DNA of 64,000 nt from an uncultured Eubacteriales bacterium (GCA_900552015.1 URXY01000001.1:23936-87935), one strand, 5' to 3'. Counted from the stretch's first letter, positions 20,894-30,101 are shown. Notes: a model not told the origin generated them from the letters alone. Numbers and translations: made by a program.

Positions 20894-21679
20894 ATGGAAC
20901 AGTTTGACGCAAAGCAGCAGCTTCCCGGTCTTTTGGACTGGATGCGCGCGCAGATGAAAGCCTGCGGCGGCAAGACCGCCGTCATCGGCATTTCCGGCGG
21001 CAAGGACAGCTCCGTCGTCGCGGCGCTGAGCGTTGCGGCCTACGGGCGCGAGAACGTTGTCGGCGTGCTGATGCCCGACGGCGTGCAGCCGGACATCGAC
21101 TACTCGAACGGCCTTGTCGAATACCTTGGCATCCGCCACTACACGTTCAACATCCAGGGCGGCACGAAGGGCCTGCTTGATGAGATGAGCCGCCTCGGCA
21201 TCGAGGCGAGCCGCCAGACGAAGGTGAATCTGCCGTCGCGCATCCGCATGGCGACGCTGTACGCCATCGCGCAGAGCGAGGAGGGCGGCATCGTGCTCAA
21301 CACTTCGAATCTCTCCGAGGACTGGGTCGGCTACTGCACCATCTACGGCGACAGCGCGGGCGCTTTCTCACCGCTCGGCATGTACACGACCGAAGAGGTG
21401 ATCGCGCTGGGCGCGGAGCTGGGCCTTCCCGAGCGCTTCCTCATCAAGCCGCCGTCCGACGGTCTGACCGGCAAGACCGACGAGGACAACCTCGGCTTTA
21501 CCTATCATGCGGTGAACGAGTACGTCCGCCGCGGCGAGGTTGACCCCGCCATCAAGGAGCAGATCGACCACAAACACAAGATCTCGCGCTTCAAGTTCCA
21601 GACACTGCCGGTGTATCAGAATGGATTGCCCATCGTCATTCCCGAAGAGACGGCTTATTATGATCCGGACAAGAGATGA
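20894..21679 (+). CDS. nadE: NH3-dependent NAD+ synthetase
   Basis: The 261-residue enzyme amidates deamido-NAD with ammonia and ATP. The N-type ATP pyrophosphatase loop is GISGGKDSSVVAAL near residue 35. SEEGGIVLNTSNLSEDWVGY and GMYTTEEVIALGAELGLPE are typical of NadE, as is KPPSDGLTGKTDEDNLGFTY. No glutaminase domain is fused, so it uses free ammonia or a separate glutaminase. TTTTAAGGAGCAAAAAGT precedes the ATG. A strong terminator follows. Confidence 0.95.
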   Translation: MEQFDAKQQLPGLLDWMRAQMKACGGKTAVIGISGGKDSSVVAALSVAAYGRENVVGVLMPDGVQPDIDYSNGLVEYLGIRHYTFNIQGGTKGLLDEMSRLGIEASRQTKVNLPSRIRMATLYAIAQSEEGGIVLNTSNLSEDWVGYCTIYGDSAGAFSPLGMYTTEEVIALGAELGLPERFLIKPPSDGLTGKTDEDNLGFTYHAVNEYVRRGEVDPAIKEQIDHKHKISRFKFQTLPVYQNGLPIVIPEETAYYDPDKR

Positions 21680-21702
21680 TCTGGCGCCGAACTGAAAAAA
21701 TC

Positions 21703-21742
21703 AAAAATGACCTTCTCTCACATGAGAGAAGGTCATTTTTTA
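21703..21742. terminator. Bidirectional terminator between nadE and the P-loop gene
   Basis: AAAAATGACCTTCTCT, loop CACATG, AGAGAAGGTCATTTTT gives a 16-bp stem with A- and T-runs on both sides, between the convergent genes nadE and 21773-22183. Confidence 0.95.
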
Positions 21743-21772
21743 TTACACGCTTGTCCTGTAAGGACGGATGGA

Positions 21773-22183
21773 TCACAGATACTTCTGCATACCGTCGGTG
21801 GCGAGGGAAGGATCGCCGGAGACGGAGATGGTGAACTTCACGCCGGTCGCGTTGCTGAAGCGCTCGAGCTCGTTGAGGAAGTTGTCGGCATCCTGGTTGC
21901 ACTCGCCGCCGGTGATCTTGAAGAGGTTGTCGATAAAGATGTGGGAAATATCGTAATTGCCCGCATACAGACCGAACAGGAAGCCGCGCAGAGCCTCGTA
22001 GTTGGACAGGTCGTATTCGTAGGCAGAGATCAGACGAACGTGATAGTGCAGGTCAAAGGTCATGGTAGACTTTGCTTCGACGCAAACGACGCTGCCGTTA
22101 TCCTCCTGTGCAGTGGCGTTGATCAGTTCAATCAGCTTCTTGGTCTTACCGGTGCCCTTTTCACCCATGATGAGTCTGACCAT
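21773..22183 (-). CDS. Small P-loop ATP-binding protein, function unknown
   Basis: The 136-residue product starts MVRLIMGEKGTGKTKKLIEL, so a Walker A motif (GEKGTGKTK) begins only a few residues in. A hydrophobic beta strand followed by Asp-Asn (YDISHIFIDNLFKIT) could be a Walker B equivalent, and VKFTISVSGDPSL ends the core. It is shorter than common AAA or SF1 ATPases. AAAGGAGTGATTTCT gives the start at 22183 rather than the GTG nine bases upstream. It is a single gene between terminator and pgi. Proteins of this type are frequent in Clostridia, but I cannot name a role. Confidence 0.75.
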   Translation of the reverse strand: MVRLIMGEKGTGKTKKLIELINATAQEDNGSVVCVEAKSTMTFDLHYHVRLISAYEYDLSNYEALRGFLFGLYAGNYDISHIFIDNLFKITGGECNQDADNFLNELERFSNATGVKFTISVSGDPSLATDGMQKYL

Positions 22184-22311
22184 AGAAATCACTCCTTTCA
22201 GTTGCTCCCCGCCTCTTTTGCGGGGGATGGTCTCTTGGTGGAATCAGCATAGCATAAATGAAACGATTTTGCAATGCTGAATCAAAAGTTTCAACTTGAT
22301 TCAAAAATTTT

Positions 22312-23643
22312 TTACCGCAGACGGGCCTTGAGCGTCTCGCCGAGGTCTTCGTAGCCGGGCTTGCCGAGCAGAGCGAACATATTTTTCTTATAGGTCTCCA
22401 CGCCCGGCTGGTCGAAGGGGTTGACGCCGAGCAGATAGCCGCTCAGCCCGCAGGCGTATTCAAAGAAGTAAATGAGCTGGCCCATCGTGCGGGCGTTGTT
22501 TTCGTCAAGGTTCAGAATGATGTTCGGCACGCCGCCCTCGACATGAGCGAGGAGCGTTCCGTCCATGGCCTGACGGTTCAAAAAAGCCATGGGCTTGCCG
22601 GCGAGGAAATTGAGCCCGTCGCCATTCGCTTCGTCAAAGGGGACGACCATCTGCTGCTCCGCGGGCGCAAAGCGCACAACGGTCTCCATCAGCGTTCTCT
22701 CGCCCTGCTGGATGTACTGGCCCATCGAGTGCAGGTCGGCGGTGAAGTCGACGCTCGCGGGGAAAAGACCCTTTTCCTCTTTGCCCTCGCTCTCGCCATA
22801 GAGCTGCTTCCACCACTCGGCCATGAAGCGGAACGCGGGCTCGAAACAGGCGAGTAGTTCGATCTTCTTGCCCTGACGGTAGAGCTCATGGCGCATGGCG
22901 GCGTACTGCCACGCAGGGTTATCATAGTCGCTGTGTGTGCAGAGGTCCATCATCTCCTGCGCGCCGCCCATGAGCTCGGAAAGATCGACGCCCGCGACGG
23001 CGATGGGGAGCAGGCCGACTGCAGTGAGCACACTGTAGCGCCCGCCGATGTTGTCGGGCACGACGAATTCCTCGTACCCCTCCTGATCGGCGAGGGACTT
23101 GAGCGCGCCTTTGTGCGCGTCGGTCGTGGCGTAGATGCGCTTCGCGGCGCCCTCCTTGCCGTACTTCTTCTCGAGCTTTTCGCGGAAGAAGCGGAACGCG
23201 ACGGCGGGCTCGGTCGTCGTGCCGGACTTGGAGATGACGTTGACGGAGAAATCGTCGTCGCCGATGAGCTCCATCACCTCACGCAGTGCGTCGGAGGAGA
23301 GTCCGTTGCCGATGAAGTAGATGTTCGGCGTGGACTTCTTCTTTAAATTATAGTTCGGCGAGCACAGGCATTCGATCACGCCGCGCGCGCCGAGATAGCT
23401 GCCGCCGATGCCGATGACGACGAGCGCCTTGGAATCGCCCTGAATCTTCTTCGCCGCGGCGAGGATGCGCGCGTACTCTTCGCGGTCGTAGTTGCGCGGG
23501 AGCGTGACCCAGCCGATAAAATCGGAGCCCTTGCCGCCGCCGTTTTGCAGCCAGTTTGCCGCGCGCTCGAGACGCGGGCGCAGCGCCGCTTCATAGGGGA
23601 GGGGAAGGAACGACGCGGCATGGGATACATCGATAGACAGCAT
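22312..23643 (-). CDS. pgi: Glucose-6-phosphate isomerase
   Basis: The 443-residue enzyme interconverts glucose-6-phosphate and fructose-6-phosphate in glycolysis. It starts MLSIDVSHAASFLPLPYEAA with CAGGAGGCC upstream; the 22-codon longer frame is rejected. Motifs include VVIGIGGSYLGARGVIECL, NVISKSGTTTEPAVAFR (SIS sugar-phosphate site), LFPASVDFTADLHSMGQYIQ, and GVNPFDQPGVETYKKNMF. The length fits the short Firmicute type. No clear intrinsic terminator follows. A weak inverted repeat GAATCAA/TTGATTC lies at 22270-22300. Confidence 0.97.
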   Translation of the reverse strand: MLSIDVSHAASFLPLPYEAALRPRLERAANWLQNGGGKGSDFIGWVTLPRNYDREEYARILAAAKKIQGDSKALVVIGIGGSYLGARGVIECLCSPNYNLKKKSTPNIYFIGNGLSSDALREVMELIGDDDFSVNVISKSGTTTEPAVAFRFFREKLEKKYGKEGAAKRIYATTDAHKGALKSLADQEGYEEFVVPDNIGGRYSVLTAVGLLPIAVAGVDLSELMGGAQEMMDLCTHSDYDNPAWQYAAMRHELYRQGKKIELLACFEPAFRFMAEWWKQLYGESEGKEEKGLFPASVDFTADLHSMGQYIQQGERTLMETVVRFAPAEQQMVVPFDEANGDGLNFLAGKPMAFLNRQAMDGTLLAHVEGGVPNIILNLDENNARTMGQLIYFFEYACGLSGYLLGVNPFDQPGVETYKKNMFALLGKPGYEDLGETLKARLR

Positions 23644-23826
23644 AAAAAAGGCCTCCTGTACAGCATATTTTCTGCCTGTCATTGTAGCACACGGCAAGGG
23701 AAAGGACAAGCGAAAGCGGGGGAAAAGTCTCCCTCCGGGAGCAAACGGAGGCCCTTGGAGGGCAAAACTGTGTAAATGGGAGAAAAGATGAACGCTTTAT
23801 CGCTCCATCTTTGTAAAGTACGCGTA

Positions 23827-23855
23827 TTTACTGTCACGCATCATTATGTTATCGT
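23827..23855 (+). promoter_or_regulatory. Possible promoter of the amino-acid ABC transporter
   Basis: TTTACT at 23827-23832 and TATCGT at 23850-23855 with a 17-base spacer lie about 55 bases before the transporter start. The match is moderate. Confidence 0.4.
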
Positions 23856-23908
23856 GTTACCACACTAAATCAAGCGGCCGCGAGCCGTACTTCAGGAGGA
23901 ACAAAAAG

Positions 23909-24751
23909 ATGAAAAAGTTATGGGCTCTGGCGCTGGCCGCCGTGATGGTACTTTCCTTTGCCGCCTGCGGCAGCAAGAACGATACCGCTGATGAGACACA
24001 AAACGATGGACAGACCGCGCAGGACACCTCCGGCGGTGAAACACAGAAGCTGATCGTCGGCTTCGACGCTGAGTTCCCGCCGTTCGGCTTCATCGCCGCC
24101 GACGGCAGCTACGACGGCTTCGACCTTGCGATGGCAAAGGAACTGTGCGCGCGTCTCGGCTGGGAGTATGAGGCCGTGGCCATCGACTGGAACAGCAAGG
24201 ACGCCGAGCTCTCCAGCGGCACGATCAACTGCATCTGGAACGGCTTCACCTACACCGGCCGCGAAAATGACTACACCTTCTCCGACCCCTATGTGGATAA
24301 CTCCATCGTCCTCGTCGTGAAGGCGGACAGCGGCATCACCTCGCTCGCGGACCTTGCCGGCAAGAGCGTGATGGCGCAGGCGGCCTCCTCCGCGGTGGAC
24401 GCGATCAACGAAGACGAGGCGTTCAAGTCTTCTCTCAAGGAGGTCGTGGAGCTTGGCGACTACAACATGGGCTTTATGGACCTCGCTCAGGGCACGGTGG
24501 ACGCTGTGGCCGCTGACCTCGGCGTCGCGCAGTATCAGATCGCGAACAACGAGGGCGATTACGTCATCCTTGATGAGCCCCTCTCCACCGAGCAGTACGC
24601 TATCGGCTTCCTCAAGGGCAACACCGAGCTGCGCGACGCGGTGAATGCCGAGCTTCTCAAGATGGCCGAGGACGGCACCATGCTGGAGATCGCGCAGAAC
24701 TACGTCGATCAGGGTCTCGTGCTCGACAGTCTGTGCCTCATCAAGAAGTAA
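23909..24751 (+). CDS. Amino-acid ABC transporter substrate-binding lipoprotein
   Basis: The 280-residue protein has a lipoprotein signal (MKKLWALALAAVMVLSFAAC) with Cys at residue 20. A solute-binding protein family 3 domain follows: KLIVGFDAEFPPFGFIAADG, GFDLAMAKELCARLGWEYE, INCIWNGFTYTGRENDYTFS, YVDNSIVLVVK, LAGKSVMAQAAS. This family binds polar amino acids or cystine outside the membrane and hands them to the permease at 24869. CAGGAGGAACAAAAAG precedes the ATG. The substrate cannot be fixed by eye; the missing classic Arg-Asp ligand pair was not checked structurally. Confidence 0.93.
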   Translation: MKKLWALALAAVMVLSFAACGSKNDTADETQNDGQTAQDTSGGETQKLIVGFDAEFPPFGFIAADGSYDGFDLAMAKELCARLGWEYEAVAIDWNSKDAELSSGTINCIWNGFTYTGRENDYTFSDPYVDNSIVLVVKADSGITSLADLAGKSVMAQAASSAVDAINEDEAFKSSLKEVVELGDYNMGFMDLAQGTVDAVAADLGVAQYQIANNEGDYVILDEPLSTEQYAIGFLKGNTELRDAVNAELLKMAEDGTMLEIAQNYVDQGLVLDSLCLIKK

Positions 24752-24810
24752 GGAGATATCCTCGGGCAACTGCAAAACCGATCCATGGATGCCCATCCTC
24801 TCTCAGGGGG

Positions 24811-24836
24811 AGCGGGGGCGAAAGCCCCCGCTTTTT
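24811..24836 (+). terminator. Intra-operon hairpin between binding protein and permease
   Basis: AGCGGGGGC, GAAA tetraloop, GCCCCCGCT, then TTTT is a strong intrinsic-terminator shape 60 bases after the binding-protein gene and 33 before the permease. Partial termination here would give the usual excess of binding protein over membrane components. Confidence 0.8.
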
Positions 24837-24868
24837 CCCGCTTTTTACTATGAACGGGGGAAAAACTT

Positions 24869-25525
24869 ATGACTGTATCCACGATGCTCTCCCTGCTGGC
24901 GCAGGGCTTTGTCACATCGCTGTCGATCTTTGTTCTCACGCTGCTCGGTTCGCTGCCGCTGGGCCTTGCCGTGATGTTCGGGCGGCGCAGCCGCTTTGCG
25001 CTCCTGCGCTGGTTCGTCAAAGCCTATATCTCCATCATGCGCGGAACGCCCTTGATGCTCCAGCTTATGGTCGTCTTCTACGGGCCGAAGCTGCTGCTCG
25101 GCGTCACGGTGCCGGGCAACTGGCGCTTCACGGCGGTCATCGTCGCGTTCGTCATCAACTACGCGGCGTACTTTGCCGAAATTTACCGCGGCGGGCTCGA
25201 ATCCATCCCGCGCGGGCAGTTTGAGGCGGCCGAGGTGCTCGGCTATACGAAGGGTCAGACCTTCTTCCGCATCATCCTGCCGCAGATGGTCAAGCGCGTC
25301 ATCCCGAGCGTGACGAACGAGGTCATCACGCTGGTGAAGGACACCTCGCTCGCGTCGGTCATCGGCACGGTGGAGATGTTCACGCGCGCCAAGCAGATCG
25401 TCGCCTCGCCGAACACGCCGGGCATGCTGGCGCTGGTGGCGGCGGGCGTGTTCTACTATGTCTTCAACTATGCCATGGCCTTTTTGATGGAGCGCTGCGA
25501 AAAAGCCATGTGCTATTACCGCTGA
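24869..25525 (+). CDS. Amino-acid ABC transporter permease
   Basis: The 218-residue HisM/ArtQ-type permease has several membrane segments (FVTSLSIFVLTLLGSLPLGL, FTAVIVAFVINYAAYFAEIY). The EAA loop that contacts the ATPase is visible as GQFEAAEVLGYTKGQTFFRI. IMRGTPLMLQLMVVFYG is the family signature near the second helix. GGGGGAAAAACTT precedes the ATG. It would act as a homodimer with the ATPase encoded at 25541, which follows after 15 bases. Confidence 0.95.
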   Translation: MTVSTMLSLLAQGFVTSLSIFVLTLLGSLPLGLAVMFGRRSRFALLRWFVKAYISIMRGTPLMLQLMVVFYGPKLLLGVTVPGNWRFTAVIVAFVINYAAYFAEIYRGGLESIPRGQFEAAEVLGYTKGQTFFRIILPQMVKRVIPSVTNEVITLVKDTSLASVIGTVEMFTRAKQIVASPNTPGMLALVAAGVFYYVFNYAMAFLMERCEKAMCYYR

Positions 25526-25540
25526 AAGGAGGGGTGAGCC

Positions 25541-26317
25541 ATGCCGGTATTTGAGATCAGCAACGCACGAAAGGCCTTCGGCGAGCTGGAAGTATTGAAG
25601 GGCGTGTCGCTACGCATCGAGCAGGGCGAGGTCGTGTCGGTCATTGGCCCGTCGGGCGGCGGAAAATCAACGCTGCTGCGCTGCGCGACGCTGCTTGAGA
25701 CCATGGACTCCGGCACGCTCGCGTATGGCGAAAACGTCGCCGCGCGCGAGGAAAACGGCAAAAGCGTCTACGCCGGAAAAGCCGCGCTCGCGCGGGTGCG
25801 GCGGCAGTTCGGGCTGGTGTTCCAGCAGTTTGACCTCTTCCCGCACTACACAGTGCTGAAAAATGTCTGCGACGCGCCGATCTCGGTGCAGAAGCGTGAT
25901 AAAGCCGAGGTCGAGGCCGAGGCCATGGCGCTGCTCGACAAGATGGGACTAAAGGGAAAGGAAAACGCCTACCCCTATCAGCTCTCGGGCGGACAGCAGC
26001 AGCGTGTGGCCATCGCCCGCGCGCTCGCGATGAAGCCGGACATCCTCTTTTTCGACGAGCCGACCTCCGCGCTCGATCCGCTGCTCACGGGCGAAGTGCT
26101 GCGCGTCATCCGTTCTCTCGCCGACGAGAACATGACGATGCTCATCGTGACGCACGAGATGCCCTTTGCCCGCGCCGTGAGCGACCGCGTCGTCTTTTTG
26201 GACGGCGGCGTCATCGTGGAGCAGGGAAGCCCCGAGCAGGTCTTCGGCGACCCGCAGCAGGAGCGGACGAAGGAATTTCTGCGCTCCTACCGTGAGACGG
26301 GCGCCGCTCAGGAGTAG
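25541..26317 (+). CDS. Amino-acid ABC transporter ATP-binding protein
   Basis: The 258-residue ATPase has Walker [16 protein letters not shown], a Q-loop in [20 protein letters not shown], the signature [18 protein letters not shown], Walker [14 protein letters not shown] and the switch His in [10 protein letters not shown]. It is the GlnQ type. An insertion [18 protein letters not shown] lies between Walker A and the Q-loop. AAAGGAGGGGTGAGCC precedes the ATG. Its last 10 bases overlap the end of the convergent DUF3810 gene. Confidence 0.96.
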   Translation: MPVFEISNARKAFGELEVLKGVSLRIEQGEVVSVIGPSGGGKSTLLRCATLLETMDSGTLAYGENVAAREENGKSVYAGKAALARVRRQFGLVFQQFDLFPHYTVLKNVCDAPISVQKRDKAEVEAEAMALLDKMGLKGKENAYPYQLSGGQQQRVAIARALAMKPDILFFDEPTSALDPLLTGEVLRVIRSLADENMTMLIVTHEMPFARAVSDRVVFLDGGVIVEQGSPEQVFGDPQQERTKEFLRSYRETGAAQE

Positions 26318-27390
26318 TATTTCACCAGCAGGTCGACGACCGCGCCGTAGCTCTGCGTGCCGAGCGAGTCGCCGTAGGACTTGATCATCCTGTCATTGAG
26401 CGACTGGGTGACGGTGGCCGTCAGCCCCTTGTACTGCGCCCAGTAGGCGCTGTTGGCGCGCAGGTCCGCGAGGACCTCGTCAGGCAGGCGGTCGCGCACC
26501 TCCTGCCATGCGTCGCGGTCGGCGCGGTAGAGAGCATTGGATAAATGGATGTAGCCGAGCAGCCAGCCGGCGTAGTTGTAAGCTGCGTCGCCGCAGCGCG
26601 TGCAGGCGAGGACGGCGAGAAAGTTGCACTGCTGTTCGGAGGCGATGCCGCGCTGATGGGCAAGCTCGTGCGCGCAGGTCGAGGCGAGCAGCATTGCGGG
26701 GGAGTCCATGTTGACGTTCGACTCGCCCGTGAAGGGGAAGTAGAAGCCCGTGAAGTTCATCGCGCTCATGATCTTCGAGCAGACGATGCCCTTGGGCGCA
26801 TGATCGGGCAGGTCGAGGAAGGGAAACTCGTCATAGAGGCAGTCGTAGACCGTGTCGGCGTAGGCGAGGATGTCCTCGCGCCCGGCGGCGAAAAGGCCGC
26901 TTTCGTCGCGCGCGACCTCTTTAGAGGCAAGCGTCAGACGGTTTGCAAAGCGGCGCGTGACGCGCAGCAGATCCTCGTAGGCGACGGGCTCGGGCGTGAG
27001 ATCGGTCATGTCGCAGAAATCGTCGGCGTAATAGTTCACGCCCCAGAGGACGCAGAACGCAGCGTAGACCGTGAGCGCAAGGTCAGCCGTAAAGAGCACG
27101 CAGCGGTACGCGGCGCGCCCCTTGCGCTTAGACTTGACGAGATAGCGCGCCATCCGCACGAGCAGGACGACCGTCGTGACCGCCGCGAGCACGTACAAAA
27201 GCTCTGCGACCGAGAACGGCAGCGCCGCGCAGGCCCGGCCGCAAAGCTGCTCAAAGGGCAGCGACACACGGAAGACCCAGAAGTTCGCCGCCGCGCGGCT
27301 CGCGCGCAGCAGATAAAAGAGCACAAGGACCGCGCCGCAGGCAAAAAGCCAGCGGTGCAGTCCTTTGTTTTCGCGATAAAATGCCTTCAT
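26308..27390 (-). CDS. DUF3810 membrane protein with HExxH motif
   Basis: The 360-residue protein starts [20 protein letters not shown] (ATG at 27390). Three hydrophobic segments lie in the first 130 residues, followed by a soluble domain with [19 protein letters not shown] and [25 protein letters not shown] is an HExxH metallopeptidase-type zinc site, with a downstream Glu in IASEQQCNF as possible third ligand. DUF3810 proteins have this layout; peptidase activity is not proven for the family as far as I know. It lies 7 bases downstream of the AI-2E family gene and is probably co-transcribed with it. Confidence 0.85.
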   Translation of the reverse strand: MKAFYRENKGLHRWLFACGAVLVLFYLLRASRAAANFWVFRVSLPFEQLCGRACAALPFSVAELLYVLAAVTTVVLLVRMARYLVKSKRKGRAAYRCVLFTADLALTVYAAFCVLWGVNYYADDFCDMTDLTPEPVAYEDLLRVTRRFANRLTLASKEVARDESGLFAAGREDILAYADTVYDCLYDEFPFLDLPDHAPKGIVCSKIMSAMNFTGFYFPFTGESNVNMDSPAMLLASTCAHELAHQRGIASEQQCNFLAVLACTRCGDAAYNYAGWLLGYIHLSNALYRADRDAWQEVRDRLPDEVLADLRANSAYWAQYKGLTATVTQSLNDRMIKSYGDSLGTQSYGAVVDLLVKYYS

Positions 27391-27397
27391 GCGCGCG

Positions 27398-28603
27398 TCA
27401 TTCCTTTTTTTCGCCGGGAGCGGGGGCGGGGTCGAACAGCTCCTCCGTCGCGCCCTTTTTCTCAAGGCTGCGGCCCGTGAACCAGTTCACGAGCGAGCTG
27501 ATGCACGCGAAGATGGGAACGCCAAGGAACATACCCAGCACGCCGCCGAAGCCACCGCCGACCACGATGGCCACGATGACCCAGAAGCTCGAAATGCCGG
27601 TGGATTTGCCGAGGATCTTCGGCCCCAGGATGTTGCCGTCAAACTGCTGCAATGCGATGATGAAGAGAATGAAGTAAAGGCACTGCCTGGGGCTGACGAG
27701 CAGGATGAGGAACGCGCTCGGGATGGCGCCGAGGAAGGGGCCGAAGATGGGGATGATGTTCGTCACGCCGACGAAGACCGAGATGATGGGCGTATAGGGG
27801 AACTTGAAGATCGAGCAGCAGATGAAGCAGATGATGCCGATGATGAGCGAGTCGAGCAGCTTTCCGCGCACGAAGCCGCTGAAGATGCGGTCGGCCTCAG
27901 ACACGGCGCGCAGCGTGCGGCGGTACGGCGTTTCGGACAGAATGGCGTAGAGAATTTTCTTCGACTGCTTGGCAAAGCTCTCCTTGCGCGCGAGCAGATA
28001 CACCGAGATCATCATGCCGATGAGCAGATTTTTAAGGAAGATGACGACGCTCCAGATGCCGCCCGTCACGGCGACGATGGCGACCTGCGCCTGCGGGATG
28101 ACGGTGTCGGTGATCCACTTGACGAGCTTATCGTAGTAGTCGTTGAGCGCAGAGAGCACCTGATCGGAGAGGACCTCGTCGGAGAAGAGATTTTCATTCT
28201 CCACGAGCGCCGTCACCCAGTTGTAAACGGTTTTGTAGTAGCTTTCAAAGTTGGCCGCGAGGGTCTTTACGCTCTCGACCAATTCGGGGATGAGGATGCA
28301 GAACATGAGGTAGATCATCGCGATGACGCAGATCCACGTGACGAGGATGCTCAGCCCCCGGATGAGCGAGGACTTGGCCTTCGGCAGCCCCTTTTGGATA
28401 TACCGGTCGAAAAAGTCGACGATGGGGGCGAGCAGGTACGCGAACACCAGCCCGTAGATGACCGGCGAGAGCACGCTTGTGAGCTTGTCGAAAAAGTCGA
28501 GCAGCACGCGGGACTGGAAAAACGTGTCGTAAAACACCAGCACCGCGCAGGCCGAGGCAACGAGCGTCACGCCGAGGTGGAGATAGGTCTTGTTGTTCTT
28601 CAT
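27398..28603 (-). CDS. AI-2E family transporter (PerM-like)
   Basis: The 401-residue multi-pass protein starts MKNNKTYLHLGVTLVASACA. It shows the PerM/AI-2E layout: two N-terminal helices, a charged middle domain (about residues 95-170), then FVRGKLLDSLIIGIICFICC, PIISVFVGVTNIIPIFGPFLG and GKSTGISSFWVIVAIVVGGG. The GxxNxIPxxGPxxG stretch is diagnostic. Members transport AI-2 in one case and act as Na+/H+ antiporters in others, so the substrate is open. It is transcribed leftward with the DUF3810 gene and divergently from the lipid kinase. Confidence 0.9.
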   Translation of the reverse strand: MKNNKTYLHLGVTLVASACAVLVFYDTFFQSRVLLDFFDKLTSVLSPVIYGLVFAYLLAPIVDFFDRYIQKGLPKAKSSLIRGLSILVTWICVIAMIYLMFCILIPELVESVKTLAANFESYYKTVYNWVTALVENENLFSDEVLSDQVLSALNDYYDKLVKWITDTVIPQAQVAIVAVTGGIWSVVIFLKNLLIGMMISVYLLARKESFAKQSKKILYAILSETPYRRTLRAVSEADRIFSGFVRGKLLDSLIIGIICFICCSIFKFPYTPIISVFVGVTNIIPIFGPFLGAIPSAFLILLVSPRQCLYFILFIIALQQFDGNILGPKILGKSTGISSFWVIVAIVVGGGFGGVLGMFLGVPIFACISSLVNWFTGRSLEKKGATEELFDPAPAPGEKKE

Positions 28604-28680
28604 GGGTTCCCCCTTTTGGGCAAAAGCGTTAAGTGACTGCTAAAAGATACTAAAAGTAGCTTACTATTTTTTGCCGGGAA

Positions 28681-28709
28681 TTGCAACCGCTCATTTCTTG
28701 TGTTATGAT
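28681..28709 (+). promoter_or_regulatory. Promoter of the lipid kinase gene
   Basis: TTGCAA at 28681-28686 and TATGAT at 28704-28709 are separated by 17 bases. The promoter points to the gene at 28820, leaving a leader of roughly 100 bases. Confidence 0.7.
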
Positions 28710-28819
28710 ATTCTTCACCGCCTGTTAACATTTATTTTGAGCGGCGGAGAAGGCGGCCGGAGCAGTATTTTTCGCGCTTTGGCCGCGTGCTATGAAGGGC
28801 AAGAAAAGAGGAGGACCCT

Positions 28820-29713
28820 ATGGACAAAAAACTGCTCTTTATCGTCAATCCCCGCGCGGGAAAGACCAAGTCGCACGCGCCGCTTTTCGATGCGGTGTCG
28901 ATCTACTCCAAGGCGGGCTTTCTCGTCTCCGTGCGCGTGACGTCCCACCGCGGCGAGGCAACGGAGCTTGCCGAAGACCTCGGCGCGGAGTTTGACCTCG
29001 TCGTCTGCCACGGCGGCGACGGGACGCTCAACGAAACGGTGAACGGCGTTATGCGCATCCCGAAGGAAAAGCGCCCGGCGGTGAGCTATCTGCCCGGCGG
29101 CAGCACGAACGACTTTGCCGCGAGCCTGAACATCTCTTCGAGCCCTGCCGAGGCCGCGAAGTCTGCGATGCGCCTTCAGCCGCGCGAGCTGGACGTGGGC
29201 AAATTCGGCGAGCGGAACTTTGTCTATGTCGCGTCCTTCGGCGCGTTCACGAAGACGACCTACACCGTGCCGCAGGACATCAAGAACGTCTTCGGCCATT
29301 TTGCCTATATGCTCGACGGGGTGAAGAATCTCGACACGCTCTGCCCCTACCGCATGAAGATCACCGCTGACGGCGAGGTGTTCGACGGGGAGTATCTCTT
29401 CGGCGCGATCAGCAACTCCACGTCTATCGCGGGGCTGATGAAGCTCTCGGACGAGGAGGTACTGTTCAACGACGGGCTCTTCGAGCTGCTGCTCGTGCCC
29501 GTGCCGCGAACGCCCGCGGCGATGCAGGCGCTCATTCTGGCGCTTGTGAACAAGGATTACTACAACTCCGAGGGGCTGATCTTCCGCCACGTCAAGCATG
29601 TCACGGCGGAGACGGCCGAGGATATCCCCTGGACGCTCGACGGCGAGTACGATCCCGGCGCGCCGTTTGTGGAGATCGGCATCGAGGAAAGCGGTCTGAC
29701 GATGATGATCTGA
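28820..29713 (+). CDS. YegS/BmrU-type diacylglycerol (lipid) kinase
   Basis: The 297-residue protein has the DAGK catalytic fold: LFIVNPRAGKTKSHAP at the start, VVCHGGDGTLNETVNGVM (nucleotide-binding GGDGT) and LPGGSTNDFAASLNI. The Mg-site region LFNDGLFELLLVP is also present. It probably phosphorylates diacylglycerol or a related lipid at the membrane, feeding phosphatidic acid back to phospholipid synthesis. GAGGAGGACCCT precedes the ATG. It is a single gene with its own promoter and terminator. The exact lipid substrate is not readable. Confidence 0.92.
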   Translation: MDKKLLFIVNPRAGKTKSHAPLFDAVSIYSKAGFLVSVRVTSHRGEATELAEDLGAEFDLVVCHGGDGTLNETVNGVMRIPKEKRPAVSYLPGGSTNDFAASLNISSSPAEAAKSAMRLQPRELDVGKFGERNFVYVASFGAFTKTTYTVPQDIKNVFGHFAYMLDGVKNLDTLCPYRMKITADGEVFDGEYLFGAISNSTSIAGLMKLSDEEVLFNDGLFELLLVPVPRTPAAMQALILALVNKDYYNSEGLIFRHVKHVTAETAEDIPWTLDGEYDPGAPFVEIGIEESGLTMMI

Positions 29714-29768
29714 TCGCCGCAGACAATGATACTATATAAATAAAACGAAAAAGACAATAAAAGATCGA

Positions 29769-29796
29769 AAGTGCCTCCCGCGGGAGGCGCTTTTTT
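29769..29796 (+). terminator. Terminator of the lipid kinase gene
   Basis: AAGTGCCTCCCG followed by CGGGAGGCGCTTTTTT gives a compact GC-rich stem with six T, 56 bases past the stop. Confidence 0.85.
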
Positions 29797-29844
29797 CTGC
29801 CATGAGGGCGCGGCCGCGTCACGCATGGCAAACCCGTGTGGCAC

Positions 29845-29951
29845 GGATGACAAGAATTGACACAATGACAAATGTTGGCAAGCTATGTCAACCAACCAAA
29901 AGACGACAAAATGACGGAATTTGGTCAGCATCAGGGACACTGAAACGGTGT
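29845..29951 (+). promoter_or_regulatory. Upstream activator region with inverted repeats
   Basis: Between the lipid kinase terminator and the -24/-12 promoter lie a 16-bp inverted repeat TGACGGAATTTGGTCA (29912-29927), a spaced pair TTGACA/TGTCAA (29857-29862, 29886-29891) and a weaker ACAC/GTGT pair (29937-29951). The TGAC half-site recurs. The distance of 55 to 150 bases upstream of the promoter is where a sigma-54 enhancer-binding protein would bind. The activator gene is not identified in this window. Confidence 0.55.
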
Positions 29952-30004
29952 GATTTTAGCATAAGCGACTAAAAATACATTTTTTTGCAATGATAAGCAA
30001 AAAG

Positions 30005-30020
30005 TGGAACGGTCTTTGCT
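30005..30020 (+). promoter_or_regulatory. Sigma-54 (-24/-12) promoter
   Basis: TGGAAC-GGTCT-TTGCT has the invariant GG at 30006-30007 and GC at 30018-30019 with exactly 10 bases between, one mismatch from TGGCAC-N5-TTGCT. It lies about 80 bases before the SDR gene. No sigma-A promoter of similar quality is seen in the same gap. Confidence 0.75.
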
Positions 30021-30101
30021 TATATAAAAGCATCACATGAAAATAAGTGAACAAGGAGCTCCCTCACGGGAGTGGCCATAATTTGAAAGGAGATCACTAT
30101 T

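Noticed and set aside
29797..30101. Glycine riboswitch upstream of the gcv operon
   Set aside because: No tandem aptamer consensus is visible; the gap is AT-rich and holds a sigma-54 promoter instead.
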